From NCBI RefSeq assembly GCF_902167145.1, contig NC_050100.1:194611439-194675438 (forward strand): a stretch of 64,000 bases of DNA. Direction: 5' to 3'. The notes under the pieces were generated by a model that saw nothing but the letters and a program-made list of their open reading frames with translations, had not been told where the DNA came from and made no database searches. Made by a program: the position numbers and the translations under genes. This document shows, one piece after another, positions 33,941 through 44,880 of the stretch (positions are counted from its first letter, which is position 1; every line of letters starts with the position of its first letter). This DNA is from Zea mays. Lineage: Eukaryota > Streptophyta > Magnoliopsida > Poales > Poaceae.

Positions 33941-36900
33941 CTACAAAACAATTTTAGTTCTTGACTTTAGGTACCCAAATGGTTTTGGGTCCTTTGGCAT
34001 TAGACACAAGAACTTTGGGTACCCAAACACAAGTCTTGGAGCCCTTGTGCTTGCCCCCAACATATTTGGCAACTACCTTGCCGGATTTGTTAGTCAAGAC
34101 ATAAGATGCATCAAAAGTTTTAAATGAAATGTTATGATCATTTGATGCACTAGGAGTTTTCTTTCTAGGCAACTTAGCACGGGTTGGTTGCCTAGAGCTA
34201 GATGTCTCACCCTTATACATAAATGCATGATTAGGGCCAGAGTGAGACTTCCTAGAATGAATTCTCCTAATCTTGCTCTTGGGATAATCGGCAGGGTACA
34301 AAATGTAACCCTCGTTATCCTGAGGCATGGGAGCCTTGCCCTTAACAAAATTAGACAATCTTTTAGGCGGGGCACTAAGTTTGACATTGTCTCCCCTTTG
34401 GAAGCCAATGCCATCCTTGATGCCAGGGCGTCTCCCATTATAGAGCATACTTCTAGCAAATTTAAATTTTTCATTTTCTAAGTTATGCTCGGCAATTTTA
34501 GCATCTAATTTTGCTATATGATCATTTTGTTGTTTAATTAAAGACATGTGATCATGAATAGCATTGATATCAACATCTCTACATCTAGTACAAATAGATA
34601 CATGCTGTCACACCCGGTTTTAGAAGGCAAACCGAATGCGAACCATGTACGTGCCAGGATCAGTTATTCACGTACACAGCAGTTACATAACATGGACATC
34701 ATCACACAGTGCTCAAAATAGTATTAAAAGGGAAATAATAGTCGATTACATCATACGTCTGAGACGTCCATATAGTTCTTACAATAAATCAAAGTGCGGA
34801 AAAGAAACGTAGATAACCGCGGCCTTCACAGGCAGCCGACTGGGGGTTGCCGCTAACCCACACCTAGAACTCGTCGTAGTCTTGGAACTCCTGGAAGTCT
34901 CCTTCCACATCTTCATCTTCTCCTGAGCAGTGGTTGCAATGCTGACAACCTGGGGATGGGGGGGTTTGGTGTTTAGAGCAAGGGTGAGTACACATCAACA
35001 TACTCAGCAAGCATCCTGTTTGGCTGTAGTGGACTAGCTGTATGTGGGGATAAGTCAAGCATTTGCTTTTAGTTGGTCAGATTATTACTTACTAGTAGAA
35101 AGCCAAGTTTTAGCATTAACCCAAGTTATTAACCCAAACGTACTCCTTTCCAAACGGAAAGAGTACCACTTACCAGCACCATAGCCATAACCAAAACCAT
35201 CAATCTCATAACCACCTGTACCAAAGTATCTCTGATCAAGTACCACTAATCACTGGAGCTCCCTTGGCCGCTCATAACCGTGAGCACGACTGATATATCA
35301 GTTTTCAAACACTCTGCAGAGGTTGTGCACTTTACCCACAAGCCGTGATTCCCATTCTGCCCGGAGAGAGCTACTCCCCATTGACCACTACCTAGGTGGC
35401 CTAGCAGGGCATCACTACGTAGCCTTTACAAAGATTCCCCGGGGCTGTAGCCACCCGTTAGGTTTCCTAAATGCACCGCACTCCTCCCCAAGGGGCGAAC
35501 CCAAACTTGGCAGAGCGAGCCGCATACACCGAGCCCCATTGACGGCACGACGGCTAAGTGATCTACACCCCGGATCCTCAAATTATTCAGCTAAGGGCAT
35601 CCCATTCCACCCTCATGGTTGCACCGTTTTCCCGGGCGGTCATCCATAGAACAGGTCCTTACGGAGAGGCACTCGAGAAACCGCTCGAGCCCCCTTGAAG
35701 ACCACAAGTATAACATCATCATAATGAAGGGGAAAACAGCGTATCATAGATAATCTCATCATGTTCATTGATTAGAGTTAAGCAATAGCATAAAGCTAAA
35801 CAGTAATAATCCAACCCAGATAGGTAAACAAGGACAGGGATAACAAAAGCTAGTCAATCCTTAGGCATAAATGTGTAAAGCGGGAGGTGAATTAAATAAT
35901 GAATAGGACATAGATAGGTCAAGGGACACTTGCCTCCACCAACCGACTGCTGCTCAGGGGCTTCTCCTGCGAGTTCCTCGGGCTCTTCGACCGGATCGTT
36001 CTCTATGCGATTGCAATCATACATACATACATCCATTCAAATTGGGAAACAAACAGTACATCATACAAGGGAACAAATAAAGTGATTATGCATCAAGTAT
36101 GACATTCGATATCGCATTCATTATGGTTAGAAAGGAACGGGAAAGGGTCTCGCGGGGGGGGGGGGGGGGGGTTAAAGCTTATGCACTAATGATTAGTTAC
36201 ATTTGGTTTTAACAAAAGAATTTAGTTATATGCACCAATAGAAACCTAGTCATTTTTAGTTGATCAACATTGGACTGGATAAACAATTAATTATATGAAT
36301 TGACTAGTGTAACGGAATTCTAAATTAAGTTTCCTATTTCAATAACATGAACAATGATTAACCTGCCTAAAATAAAATAAATAACAGTAATGAAAGAAAA
36401 TAAAATAAAATAAAAAATTAAAAAGGGGGGCGGTTGAACCGGCCTGGGGCAGGGGCGGCCAAGCCGGCGGCGGGCGGCCGAGCTGGCGGGGGGGTGCGCG
36501 GGGGCGGCCGAGCCGGCCAGGGGGCGACCGAGCTGGCACGCGGGGGCGGCCGAGCCGGCCAGGGGCAGGGCAGGGCGCGCAGGGGCGGCGGCGGCCGAGC
36601 CGGCCATGGGGCGGCCGAGCTGGGCGGCGGGCGGCCGGGCCGGGCGGGCACGGGGGCGGCTCGGCCGCGGGCAGGGGCGGTTGGGCCGGGCGGCGGCCTG
36701 ACCGGGGAGAGGGAGGGGAGGGGAGAGGAGAGGGAGAAGGAGTTGGGGGGGGCTCACCGGGGACGGGCGACCGAGCTGCGGGGGCGGGGGCGGCCGAGCT
36801 GCAGGGGCGGCGCTAGGGCAGGGAGCGGCGGCTGGGGTGGGGAAGAGAGAGAATGAGAGGGAGGGAGAGGGATTTGGGGAAAAGGGAGGGGGCGGCTGGG

Positions 36901-37883
36901 TCAATGGGCCCAAAGGGGGGGGGCGCAGGGGGGGCGGCTGGGCCGGCCAGGGGCGGCTGGGCCGGCCGGGGCAGCCCACGGCGCGGGAGAGAGAAAAAAA
37001 GAGGAGAGGGAAAAAGAAAAAGAAAAAGAAAGAAAAGGTTTTTTTCTCCTTTTCGAAATCCGATTCTCCTAGATGAATGCACTTACATTTCTAAGCAATC
37101 AAAGAATGCATAGTTCGGCATGGTGCATCAAACAACATAAAGAAATCCAGGGTTTTTCTTTACACGGGAATTCCAAGCCGAACTCCGCTATAACTTTGGA
37201 AAAGATCAAGGTTTAGCGAGGGAACGAGAAAAGAAAAGAGTAACGCCTGAATTTGGTGAGAGAAAAGAAGAAAAAATTCTACCCCCAAATTCAGGGCGTT
37301 ACACATGCTCAACAATAGATGTAGATGGTTTGCAAGATTTTAATTCTACAACCTTAGCTTGTAACATGTCATTCTTAGTTCTAAGGTCGGAAATAGCAGC
37401 ATTGCAAACATCAAAGTCTTTAGCTTTAGCAAGCAATTTTTCATTTTCAATCCTAAGGCCATCAAGAGAAATGTTCAATCCATCAATCTTAGCAAGCAAA
37501 TCAACATTGTTATCTTTAAGATCGGGAATTGAAACATTACAAACATGAGAATCAACCTTAGCTAATAAATTAGCATTTTCATTTCTAAGGTTGGCAATTA
37601 AATCATGGCATGTGCTTAGCTCATTAGATAGTTTTTGACATTTTTCTACTTCTATAGCATAAGCATTCTTAACCTTAACATGCTTCTTATTTTCTTTAAT
37701 AAGGAAGTCCTCTTGAGAATCCAAGAGATCATCCTTCTCATGAATAGCACTAATCAATTCATTTAATTTTTCTTTTTGTTGCATGTTTAGGTAAGCAAAA
37801 AGAGTGCGCAAGTTATCCTCCTCATTTTTAGCATCATCCTCATCACTAGAGGTTTCATATTTGGTGGAGGATCTTGATTTTAC
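33941..37883 (-). other. Putative retrotransposon intron in Copia C (1240 bp without the nested solo LTR)
   Basis: On the minus strand the donor is AAGAAG|GTAAAATC (37884/37883) and the acceptor TTGTTTTGTAG|GTTTATG (33941/33940). The gag stop TAA ends 13 nt before the intron end, the same spacing as in Copia A. In unspliced RNA pol lies in the +1 frame relative to gag, whereas splicing joins KDGKKK to VYASGG in phase 0. Copia G has exactly this junction with no intron. The solo LTR plus its TSD copy (2703 bp) inflates the segment here. Confidence 0.65.
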
Positions 37884-39353
37884 CTTCTTTTTGCCGTCCT
37901 TGGCCATGAGGCACTTGTGGCCGACGTTGGGGAAGAGGAGTCCCTTGGTGACGGCGATGTTGGCGGCGTCCTCGTCGTCGGAGGAGTCGCTCGAGATTTC
38001 GTCGGAGTCCCACTCGCGACAAACATGGGCATCGCCGCCCTTCTTCTTGTAGTACCTCTTCTTCTCCTTTCTTCTCCCCTTCTTGTCGTCGCCTCGGTCA
38101 CTGTCACTAGAAATAGGACATTTAGCAATAAAATGACCGGGCTTACCACATTTGTAGCAAACCTTCTTGGAACGGGATTTGTAATCCTTCCCCTTCCGTT
38201 GCTTGAGGATTTGGCGGAAACTCTTGATGACGAGCGCCATTTCCTCATTGTCGAGCTTGGAGGCGTCGATTGGTGTTCTACTTGGCGTAGACTCCTCCTT
38301 CTTCTCTCCCGTCGCCTTGAATGCGACGGGTTGAGCTTCGGACGTGGTGGGTTCGTCAAGCTCGTTGATCTTCCTCGAGCCTTCGATCATGCACTCAAAA
38401 CTTACAAAATGCCCGATTACTTCCTCGGGGGTCATTAGTGTATATCTTGGGTTGCCACGAATTAATTGTACTTGAGTAGGGTTAAGGAAAATAAGAGATC
38501 TTAGAATAACCTTAACCATTTCGTGGTCATCCCATTTTTTGCTCCCGAGGTTGCGCACTTGGTTCACCAAGGCCTTGAGCCGGTTGTACATGTGTTGTGG
38601 CTCCTCCCCTTTGCGAAGCCGGAAGCGACCGAGCTCCCCCTCGATCGTTTCCCGCTTGGTGATCTTTGTGAGCTCATCTCCCTCGTGCGCGGTTTTGAGT
38701 ACATCCCAAACCTCCTTGGCGCTCTTCAACCCTTGTACTTTGTTATACTCCTCTCTACTTAGAGAAGCGAGGAGTATTGTTGTTGCTTGAGAGTTGAAGT
38801 GCTCGATTTGGGCCACCTCATCCGTATCATAGTCTTCATCCCCTACAGATGGTACCTGTGCACCAAACTCAACAACATCCCATATACTTTTGTGGAGTGA
38901 GGTTAGATGAAATCTCATTAAATCACTCCACCTAGCATAATCTTCACCGTCAAAGGTTGGCGGTTTTCCTAATGGAACGGAAAGTAATGGAATATGTCTA
39001 GAAGTGCGAGAGTAGTGTAAGGGGATCTTACTAAACTTCTTGCGCTCATGGCGCTTAGAAGTTACGGAGGGCGCGTCGGAGCCGGAGGTAGATGGTGATG
39101 AAGTATCGGTCTAGTAGTAGACCACCTTCCTCATCTTCTTTTGCTTGTCCCCACTCCGATGCGGCTTGTGGGAAGAGGACTTCTCCTTCTTCTCTTTGTG
39201 GTGTGAAGAAGATCTCTTCTCCTTCCCTTTGGAGGAGTCCTTCCTCTTCTCCCTTCTCTTGGTGCGGGACTCTTCCGATGAAGTGCTCCCGTGGCTTGTA
39301 GTGGGCCTTTCGCCGGTCTCCATCTCCTTCTTGGCGTGATCTCCCGACATCAC
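33954..39353 (-). pseudogene. Copia C gag, with one in-frame TAG and a nested solo LTR
   Basis: Starts MSGDHAKKEMETGE at 39353. A TAG at 39111-39113 follows VVYY where Copia G has GAG. The frame then continues without further stops through the Gag core (PTFDGEDYARWSDLM, LLASLSREEYNKVQG), zinc knuckle CYKCGKPGHFIAKC (about 38150), a lysine-rich segment, acidic DSSDDEDAAN, and HKCLMAKDGKKK. After the putative donor at 37883 comes a coiled-coil region with repeated NENANLLAKVD-like units. The 2.7-kb solo LTR (34606-37303) cuts this region, and after it the frame resumes to WVPKVKN and TAA at 33954-33956. Both lesions lie in gag while pol is intact. Confidence 0.88.
34606..37303. mobile_element. 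Solo LTR, 2698 bp, same family as 22796-25491, inside Copia C
   Basis: Starts tgtcacacccgg, ends cagggcgttaca, flanked by catgc at 34601-34605 and 37304-37308. It differs from the first copy by scattered substitutions and small indels, including a longer poly-G run near 36160. Removing it restores the Copia C gag coiled-coil frame. Its right end carries the same inverted repeat (37240-37256 against 37285-37302) with a matching paired-base change. Confidence 0.9.
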
Positions 39354-39384
39354 TTCGAGCGGTTAGGCTCTACTGAAGCACCGG

Positions 39385-39396
39385 GCTCTGATACCA
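39385..39396 (-). other. Primer-binding site of Copia C
   Basis: On the minus strand it reads tggtatcagagc, the standard initiator tRNA-Met complement, 2 bp inside the 5' LTR. Confidence 0.9.
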
Positions 39397-39398
39397 AT

Positions 39399-40690
39399 TG
39401 ATAGTCGCCTAGAGGGGGGTGCATGAATAGGGAGAAACTGAAATTTACAAATATAAACACAACTACAAGTCGGGTTAGCGTTAGAAATATAAACGAGTCC
39501 GCGAGAGAGGGCGCAAAACAAATCGCAAGCAAATGAAGAGTGTGACACGTGGATTTGTTTTACCGAGGTTCGGTTCTCGCAAACCTACTCCCCGTTGAGG
39601 AGGCCACAAAGGCCGGGTCTCTTTCAACCCTTCCCTCTCTCAAACAGTCCCTCGGACCGAGTGAGCTTTTCTTCTCAAATCACTTGGGAATCAAACTTCC
39701 CGCAAGGGCCACCACACACTTGGTGCCTCTTGCCTCAATTACAAGTGAGTGTTTGATCACAAGAAAGAATCAAGAAAGAAGAAAGCAATCCAAGCGCAAG
39801 AGCTCGAAAGAACACAAGCAAATCACTCTCTCTAGTCACTATGGCGTTATGTGGAATTTGGAGAGGATTTGATCTCTTTGGTGTGTCTAGAATTGAATGC
39901 TAGAGCTCTTGTAGTAGTTGGGAAGTGGAGAACTTGGATGCAATGAATGGTGGGGTGGTTGGGGTATTTATAGCCCCAACCACCAAAAGTGGCCGTTGGG
40001 AGGCTGTCTGTTCGATGGCGCACCGGACAGTCCGGTGCCCCTGCCACGTCATCACTGCCGTTGGATTCTGACCGTTGGAGCTTCTGACTTCTGGGCCCGC
40101 CTGGATGTCCGGTGCACACCGGACATGTACTGTTCATTGTCCGGTGCGCCAGTATGGGCGTGCCTGACGACTGCGCGCCTCTGGCGCGTATTGAATGCGC
40201 CTGCAGGTAGCCGTTGGCGCCGAAGTAGCCGTTGCTCCGTGGTTGCACCGGACAGTCCGGTGTACACCGGACAGTCCGGTGAATTTTAGCGGAGCGGCCG
40301 TTCTGAAATTCCCGAGGCTGCCAAGTTCCGGAGCCGCGCCTCCTTGGAGCACCGGACACTGTCCGGTGTACACCGGACAGTCCGGTGAATTATAGCGCGC
40401 CGGCTCCGAGATTTTCCCGAGGCTGAGGAGTTCTGGGCGAAGTTCCCAGGTGCACCGGACATTGTCCGGTGCGCCACCGGACAGTCCGGTGCGCCAAACC
40501 AGGGAGCCTTTCGGGATGCTTTTGGCTCTTAAGTTTGAACCCAACTTGGTCTTTTTAATTGGCTTGATGTGAACCTTTGAGACCTGTATAACTTATATAC
40601 TAGAGCAAACTAGTTAGTCCAATCGTTTGTGTTGGGCAATTCAACCACCAAAATTAATTAGGGACTAGGTGTAAGCCTAATTCCCTTTCA
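39399..40690 (-). repeat. 5' LTR of Copia C (1292 bp)
   Basis: Starts (minus sense) tgaaagggaattagg and ends ggcgactatca. The TATA box is at 39965-39972 (minus). Palindromic CACCGGAC-N-GTCCGGTG units cluster upstream of the TATA box, between about 40018 and 40495, which places them in U3. Confidence 0.93.
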
Positions 40691-40695
40691 GAGGC

Positions 40696-42405
40696 GCCAA
40701 AAGGTTGGCGCCACTCGACCTCGTCGCAGCACTTCTTCCTCTGGATATGCTCCTTGCCAGGAGGAGGATGGGGCTTTCGACGACTTCATCGACCCTCCGG
40801 CGCCAGATGCACTCTACGTCACCGGTCTGCACATGCATCCGGCGAACGTTACCCGCGGTCCACATGAACCTCCTGTCGACTTCTCTCTGAAGGGAGTAGA
40901 CACCCTTCAGCGCCTGAGGTTCACCAATCCTTCTCTCACTCCTCGTCATCCTGGTGTCCAGGACCCTCGGTTCTGGAATCTTTTCCAGACTGATTTCTAC
41001 AATTCTATCATTTTATCCAAGAAACACCCAGTCGTCAGGCATAGGTTTATAGACTGGGAGGAATGTGAGAACATGGGCGATGCTGACATGACGTCAGCTC
41101 TCCAAAACTTAGAGAGAAAGGGGTTAAAAAATATTATGACCATGGAATACCCCTGGAACGACGAGGTGGTAGCTCAGTTTTATGCCACCCTCTGGATCAA
41201 GAAAGTAGATGAGGAAGCCGATGGGTATGATTACCCTGTCATGTATTTCTTCATCCAGGGTAACTGGCAAAGTCAGTTATCGTTGTTTTGCCCGTATTCT
41301 GGGCTTCTCTGATGCTGATATTCAGGGCAGCAACATGCGAGTGCATAACATTAGGCTGCCCATGCGGGAAGAGACTGAATTTATTCATGTCTCAAATGAT
41401 AGGGAGTTCTGGACGACCGCTAACATGCACAGGTACTACAGGTACCTTAACTCTTTGTCCAGGATGACCGTTCTCCCGAAGGGCGGGAATCAAATGAACG
41501 TCCTTGGGGAGAGTCGGGTCTTCCTTCTCCTCCTTGCTCCCAACAGTCTCGCCCGCATTAATGTGTTTGACATGATCTGGGAAGAGATCATTCGTGCTTC
41601 CTGGTCTCCTCTCAAAGGGTGTCTTCATGCACCCTTTATCATGAAGATGATCGAAGTGGTCACCCAGACTCACTTCGAAAAACCTGTCAAACACTCCCGC
41701 TACGTACCCTACTGGGTTGATTCCTCCAACCCAGCTGCTCGTACGAAGCGGGCTCCCTCAGGGTCTGGAGGCCCTGCCTCCTCTGCTGAGCCACCTCCCC
41801 AGCCTCCTCTTCATCCATCTTCCTCTCGCCCCGCCGCTGCCTCGCGTCCCTCTCCTGGCCGCAGATCTCCCATGCCACGTGGTCGTGGTCGAGGTCATGG
41901 CCGTGGGATGGGTGCTCGCTTTATCCATGGGATTGCGGCGTTTTTCTCTATGTGCTGAAACATTTCTGCTGATGTACATGAGCTGGCAAGGCGTCAGCGG
42001 GAGACTGACGACAATCTTCGTCGTCAAGCTTCCACTATGGGTATGCCCTTTGCCCCTCGCTCGCCTGACGTGCCTCTCCATCCTCCTCCCTCGGAGATCA
42101 ATGAGTGGCACCAGCAGGCCTACGGGGTGCCATTTATGTCAGCAGACGAAGAAGAAGAAGAAGAAGCCTACGTTGATGATCGCGAGCAGTTTGTCCCGCC
42201 TCCCTACCATGGGGATCTGGGTCAATCATCCTCTCACCCTCCGCCTCCCTACTCGGGTCAGGGACCCACTTCCGGTGACCCTAGGCCATCCGGCTCTAGT
42301 TACCATCACCACCCTCCACCTCCTCCTCCTCATCGTACATCTTCGGCATCTATTTTTTTGCGGCTGATGAACCACCTAGGGAATTCTCATTCGAGGAAGA
42401 CGTGA
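40696..42405 (+). pseudogene. Copia A envelope-like ORF, main part, with one frameshift and one stop
   Basis: Continues the frame from 28568. It contains the conserved block found in plant proteins annotated as putative plant transposon protein (Pfam Transposase_32 type): FWNLFQTDFYNSIILSKKH, RFIDWEECENMGDADM, MEYPWNDEVVAQFYATLW. A one-base frameshift at about 41260 follows YPVMYFFIQG, and the new frame continues (ARILGFSDADIQGSN, FDMIWEEIIRASWSPLKG) into a Pro/Ser/Arg-rich tail. A TGA at 41956-41958 interrupts it; beyond it, in the same frame, come a short coiled coil (VHELARRQRETDDNLRRQ) and an acidic-proline tail to 42405. I see no obvious signal peptide or fusion peptide, so envelope is only a positional label. 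No function can be assigned. Confidence 0.75.
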
Positions 42406-42789
42406 TGAGGACCCTCTTCCCTGAGGATACCCTCCACCATATCCTCCGTCCTATCCTCCTCCTAGAGGATATTGATTCATGTATCCATGTCTCTCTCTTC
42501 GTTTTTGGTACTTGTTGCCAAAAAGGGGGAGAAAATCCAAAATTTCTAGTCATTATGTTTGTGGTTCTTTCGGTTATGTATTTCTTTTGGGTTATTTTTG
42601 TTTTGGCCACTGTTGTGGCTTGTATCCTCTTATCATTGTATGAAATAAAACTGCTGGGTTATTATTCAAAGTGATATGATGGTCTTCTGGCCATCATCTT
42701 TTGTTCCATCAGTTTGTAATGATTGCTTTGCTATGAAGTAAAAATGATGTGTATTTAGAGATAGTCATATGCATCACAACTCCTGTTAT

Positions 42790-44048
42790 TGAAAGTCGCC
42801 TAGAGGGGGGTGAATAGGGCGAAACTGAAATTTACAAAGTTAATCACAACTACAAGTTGGGTTAGCGTTAGAAATATAATTGAGTCCGCGAGAGAGGGTG
42901 AAAAACAAATTGCAAGTAAATAAGAAGTGTGACACGCGGATTTGTTTTACCGAGGTTCGGTTCTTGCAATCCTACTCCCCGTTGAGGAGGCCACAAAGGC
43001 CGAGTCTTTTTCAACCCTTTCCCTCTCTCAAACGGTCCCTCGGACCGAGTGAGCTTTCTCTTCTCAAATCAACCGGGAACAAAACTTCCCCGCAAGGACC
43101 ACCACACAATTGGTGTCTCTTGCCTTGGTTACAAGTGAGTATTGATCTCAAGAAAGAATGAGAAAGAAGAAAGCAATCCAAGCGCAAGAGCTCAAAAGAA
43201 CACAACAAATCACTCTCACTTATCACTAAAACTTTTGTGGAATTGGGAGAGGATTTGATCACTTGGGTGTGTCTTGTATTGAATGCCTAGCTCTTGTAAG
43301 TGATTGGAAGTGTGAAAACTTGGATGTCTTGAATGTGGGGTGGTTGGGGGTATTTATAATCCCAACAACCAAACTAGCCGTTTGGTGGAGGCTGTCTGTC
43401 GTATGGTGCACCGGACAGTGTCCGGTGCACCAGCCACGTCACCAGGCCGTTGGGTTCCGACCGTTGGAGCTCTGACTGCTGGGCCCGCCTGGATGTCCGG
43501 TGGCACACCGGACATGTACTGTAGAGTGTCCGGTGCGCCACTTCGCGCGTGCCTGACTTCTGCGCGCTCTGGCGCGCATTGAATGCTTCTGCAGGTGACC
43601 GTTGGCGCGAAGTAGCCGTTGCTCCGCTGGCTCACCGGACAGTCCGGTGCTCACCGAACATGTCCGGTGAATTATAGCGGAGTGAATTCCCGAAGCTGGC
43701 GAGTTCCAGAGTCGCACCCTCCTGGGGCACCGGACACTGTCCGGTGTACACCAGTCAGTCCAGTGAATTATAGCGGAGCGCCTCTGGATTTTCCCGAAGG
43801 TGAGGAGTTCAGCGTGAAGTCCCCTGGTGCACCGGACACTGTCCGGTGCGCCAAACCAGGGCACATTCCGGTTATCCCTTGCTCTCTTTGTTGAACCCAT
43901 TTCTTGGTCTTTTTATTGGCTAAGTGTGAACCTTTGGCACCTGTATAACTTATACACTAGAGCAAACTAGTTAGTCCAATTATTTGTGTTGGGCAATTCA
44001 ACCACCAAAATCAATTAGGAAAATAGGTGTAAGCCTAATTCCCTTTCA
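42790..44048 (-). repeat. 3' LTR of Copia D (1259 bp)
   Basis: TG...CA ends, adjacent to a polypurine tract at 44049-44061 (minus). It belongs to the same family as B, C and G but has fewer CACCGGAC-N-GTCCGGTG units and some decayed ones (for example caccagtcagtccagtg near 43750). Confidence 0.92.
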
Positions 44049-44880
44049 ATCTCCCCCTTTTGGTGATTGATGCCAACACAAACCAAAGCAAATATGGAAG
44101 TGCATAATTGAACTAGTTTGCATAATGTAAGTGCAAAGGTTGTTTGTAATTGAGCCAATATAAATACTTATAATATATGCATGGATTGTTTCTTTAATTT
44201 TTGACATTTTGGACCACTTTTGCACCACATGTTTTGTTTTTGCAAATTACTTTGTAAATCCTTTTCAAGGTTCTTTTGCAAATAGTCAAAGGTAAATGAA
44301 TAAGATTTTGCAAAGCATTTTCAAGATTTGAAATTTTCTCCCCCTGTTTCAAATGTTTTTCCTTTGACTAAGCCAAAACTCCCCCTCAATGAAATTCTCC
44401 TCTTAGTGTTCAAGAGGGTTTTGATATATTAATTTTTGAAATACTACTTTCTCCCCTTTGGAACATAATAAGATATCAATTTGAAATTTCCAATTGAAAA
44501 TCATTTTAAAAGGAGGTGGTGGTGCGGTCCTTTTGCTTTGGGCTAATACTTTCTCCCCCTTTGGCATGAATCACCAAAAAACGGAGTCATTAGAGCCCTT
44601 AGAATTACTTTCTCCCCCTTTGGTCATAAATAAATGAGTGAAGATTATACCAAAAGACGGAGTCCTTTTGCTTTGTTCTTAGGCTCTCTCCTCCAAAGAT
44701 GGAGAGTTGCTTGGAGCGACGGCGAAGGATGTTACGGAGTGGAAGCCTTTGTCTTCGCCGAAGACTCCAATTCCCTTTCAATACACCTATGACTTGATTT
44801 GAAATAGACTTGAAAAGACATTAGTCATATCATATGAAAGAGACATGATCAAAGGTATATGAATGAGCTATGTGTGCAAT

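Larger units (their letters stand above)
28569..40690 (-). mobile_element. Copia C: complete SIRE-type Ty1/Copia element, recent insertion
   Basis: Bounded by gaggc at 28564-28568 and 40691-40695. In the minus sense: 5' LTR 39399-40690 (1292 bp), PBS 39385-39396, gag from 39353, putative intron 33941-37883, pol 33940-30698, PPT 29877-29890, 3' LTR 28569-29876 (1308 bp). Without the nested 2.7-kb solo LTR it is about 9.4 kb. It has no envelope-like ORF; 30697-29891 is AT-rich non-coding with several ctccccc tracts. By eye the LTRs differ by about a dozen substitutions plus two indels, so insertion was recent. The pol frame is fully open and gag has one stop. Confidence 0.95.
16090..42789 (+). 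mobile_element. Copia A: SIRE/Maximus-type Ty1/Copia element with envelope-like ORF, split by four insertions
   Basis: Order in the plus sense: 5' LTR (16090-17734), PBS (17737), gag (17790-20288), pro-int (20302-22795), rt-rnh (25497-27595), spacer, envelope-like ORF (28391-28568 and 40696-42405). It is interrupted by a solo LTR at 20348-21639, a 2.7-kb solo LTR at 22796-25491, Copia C at 28569-40690, and Copia D from 42790. Removing the first three insertions leaves about 10.6 kb before the missing 3' end, normal for this lineage. The 3' LTR is expected off-window beyond D. Multiple frameshifts, stops and active-site changes show it is the oldest layer and non-autonomous. The putative 5' TSD copy is aaaca at 16085-16089. 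Confidence 0.9.
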
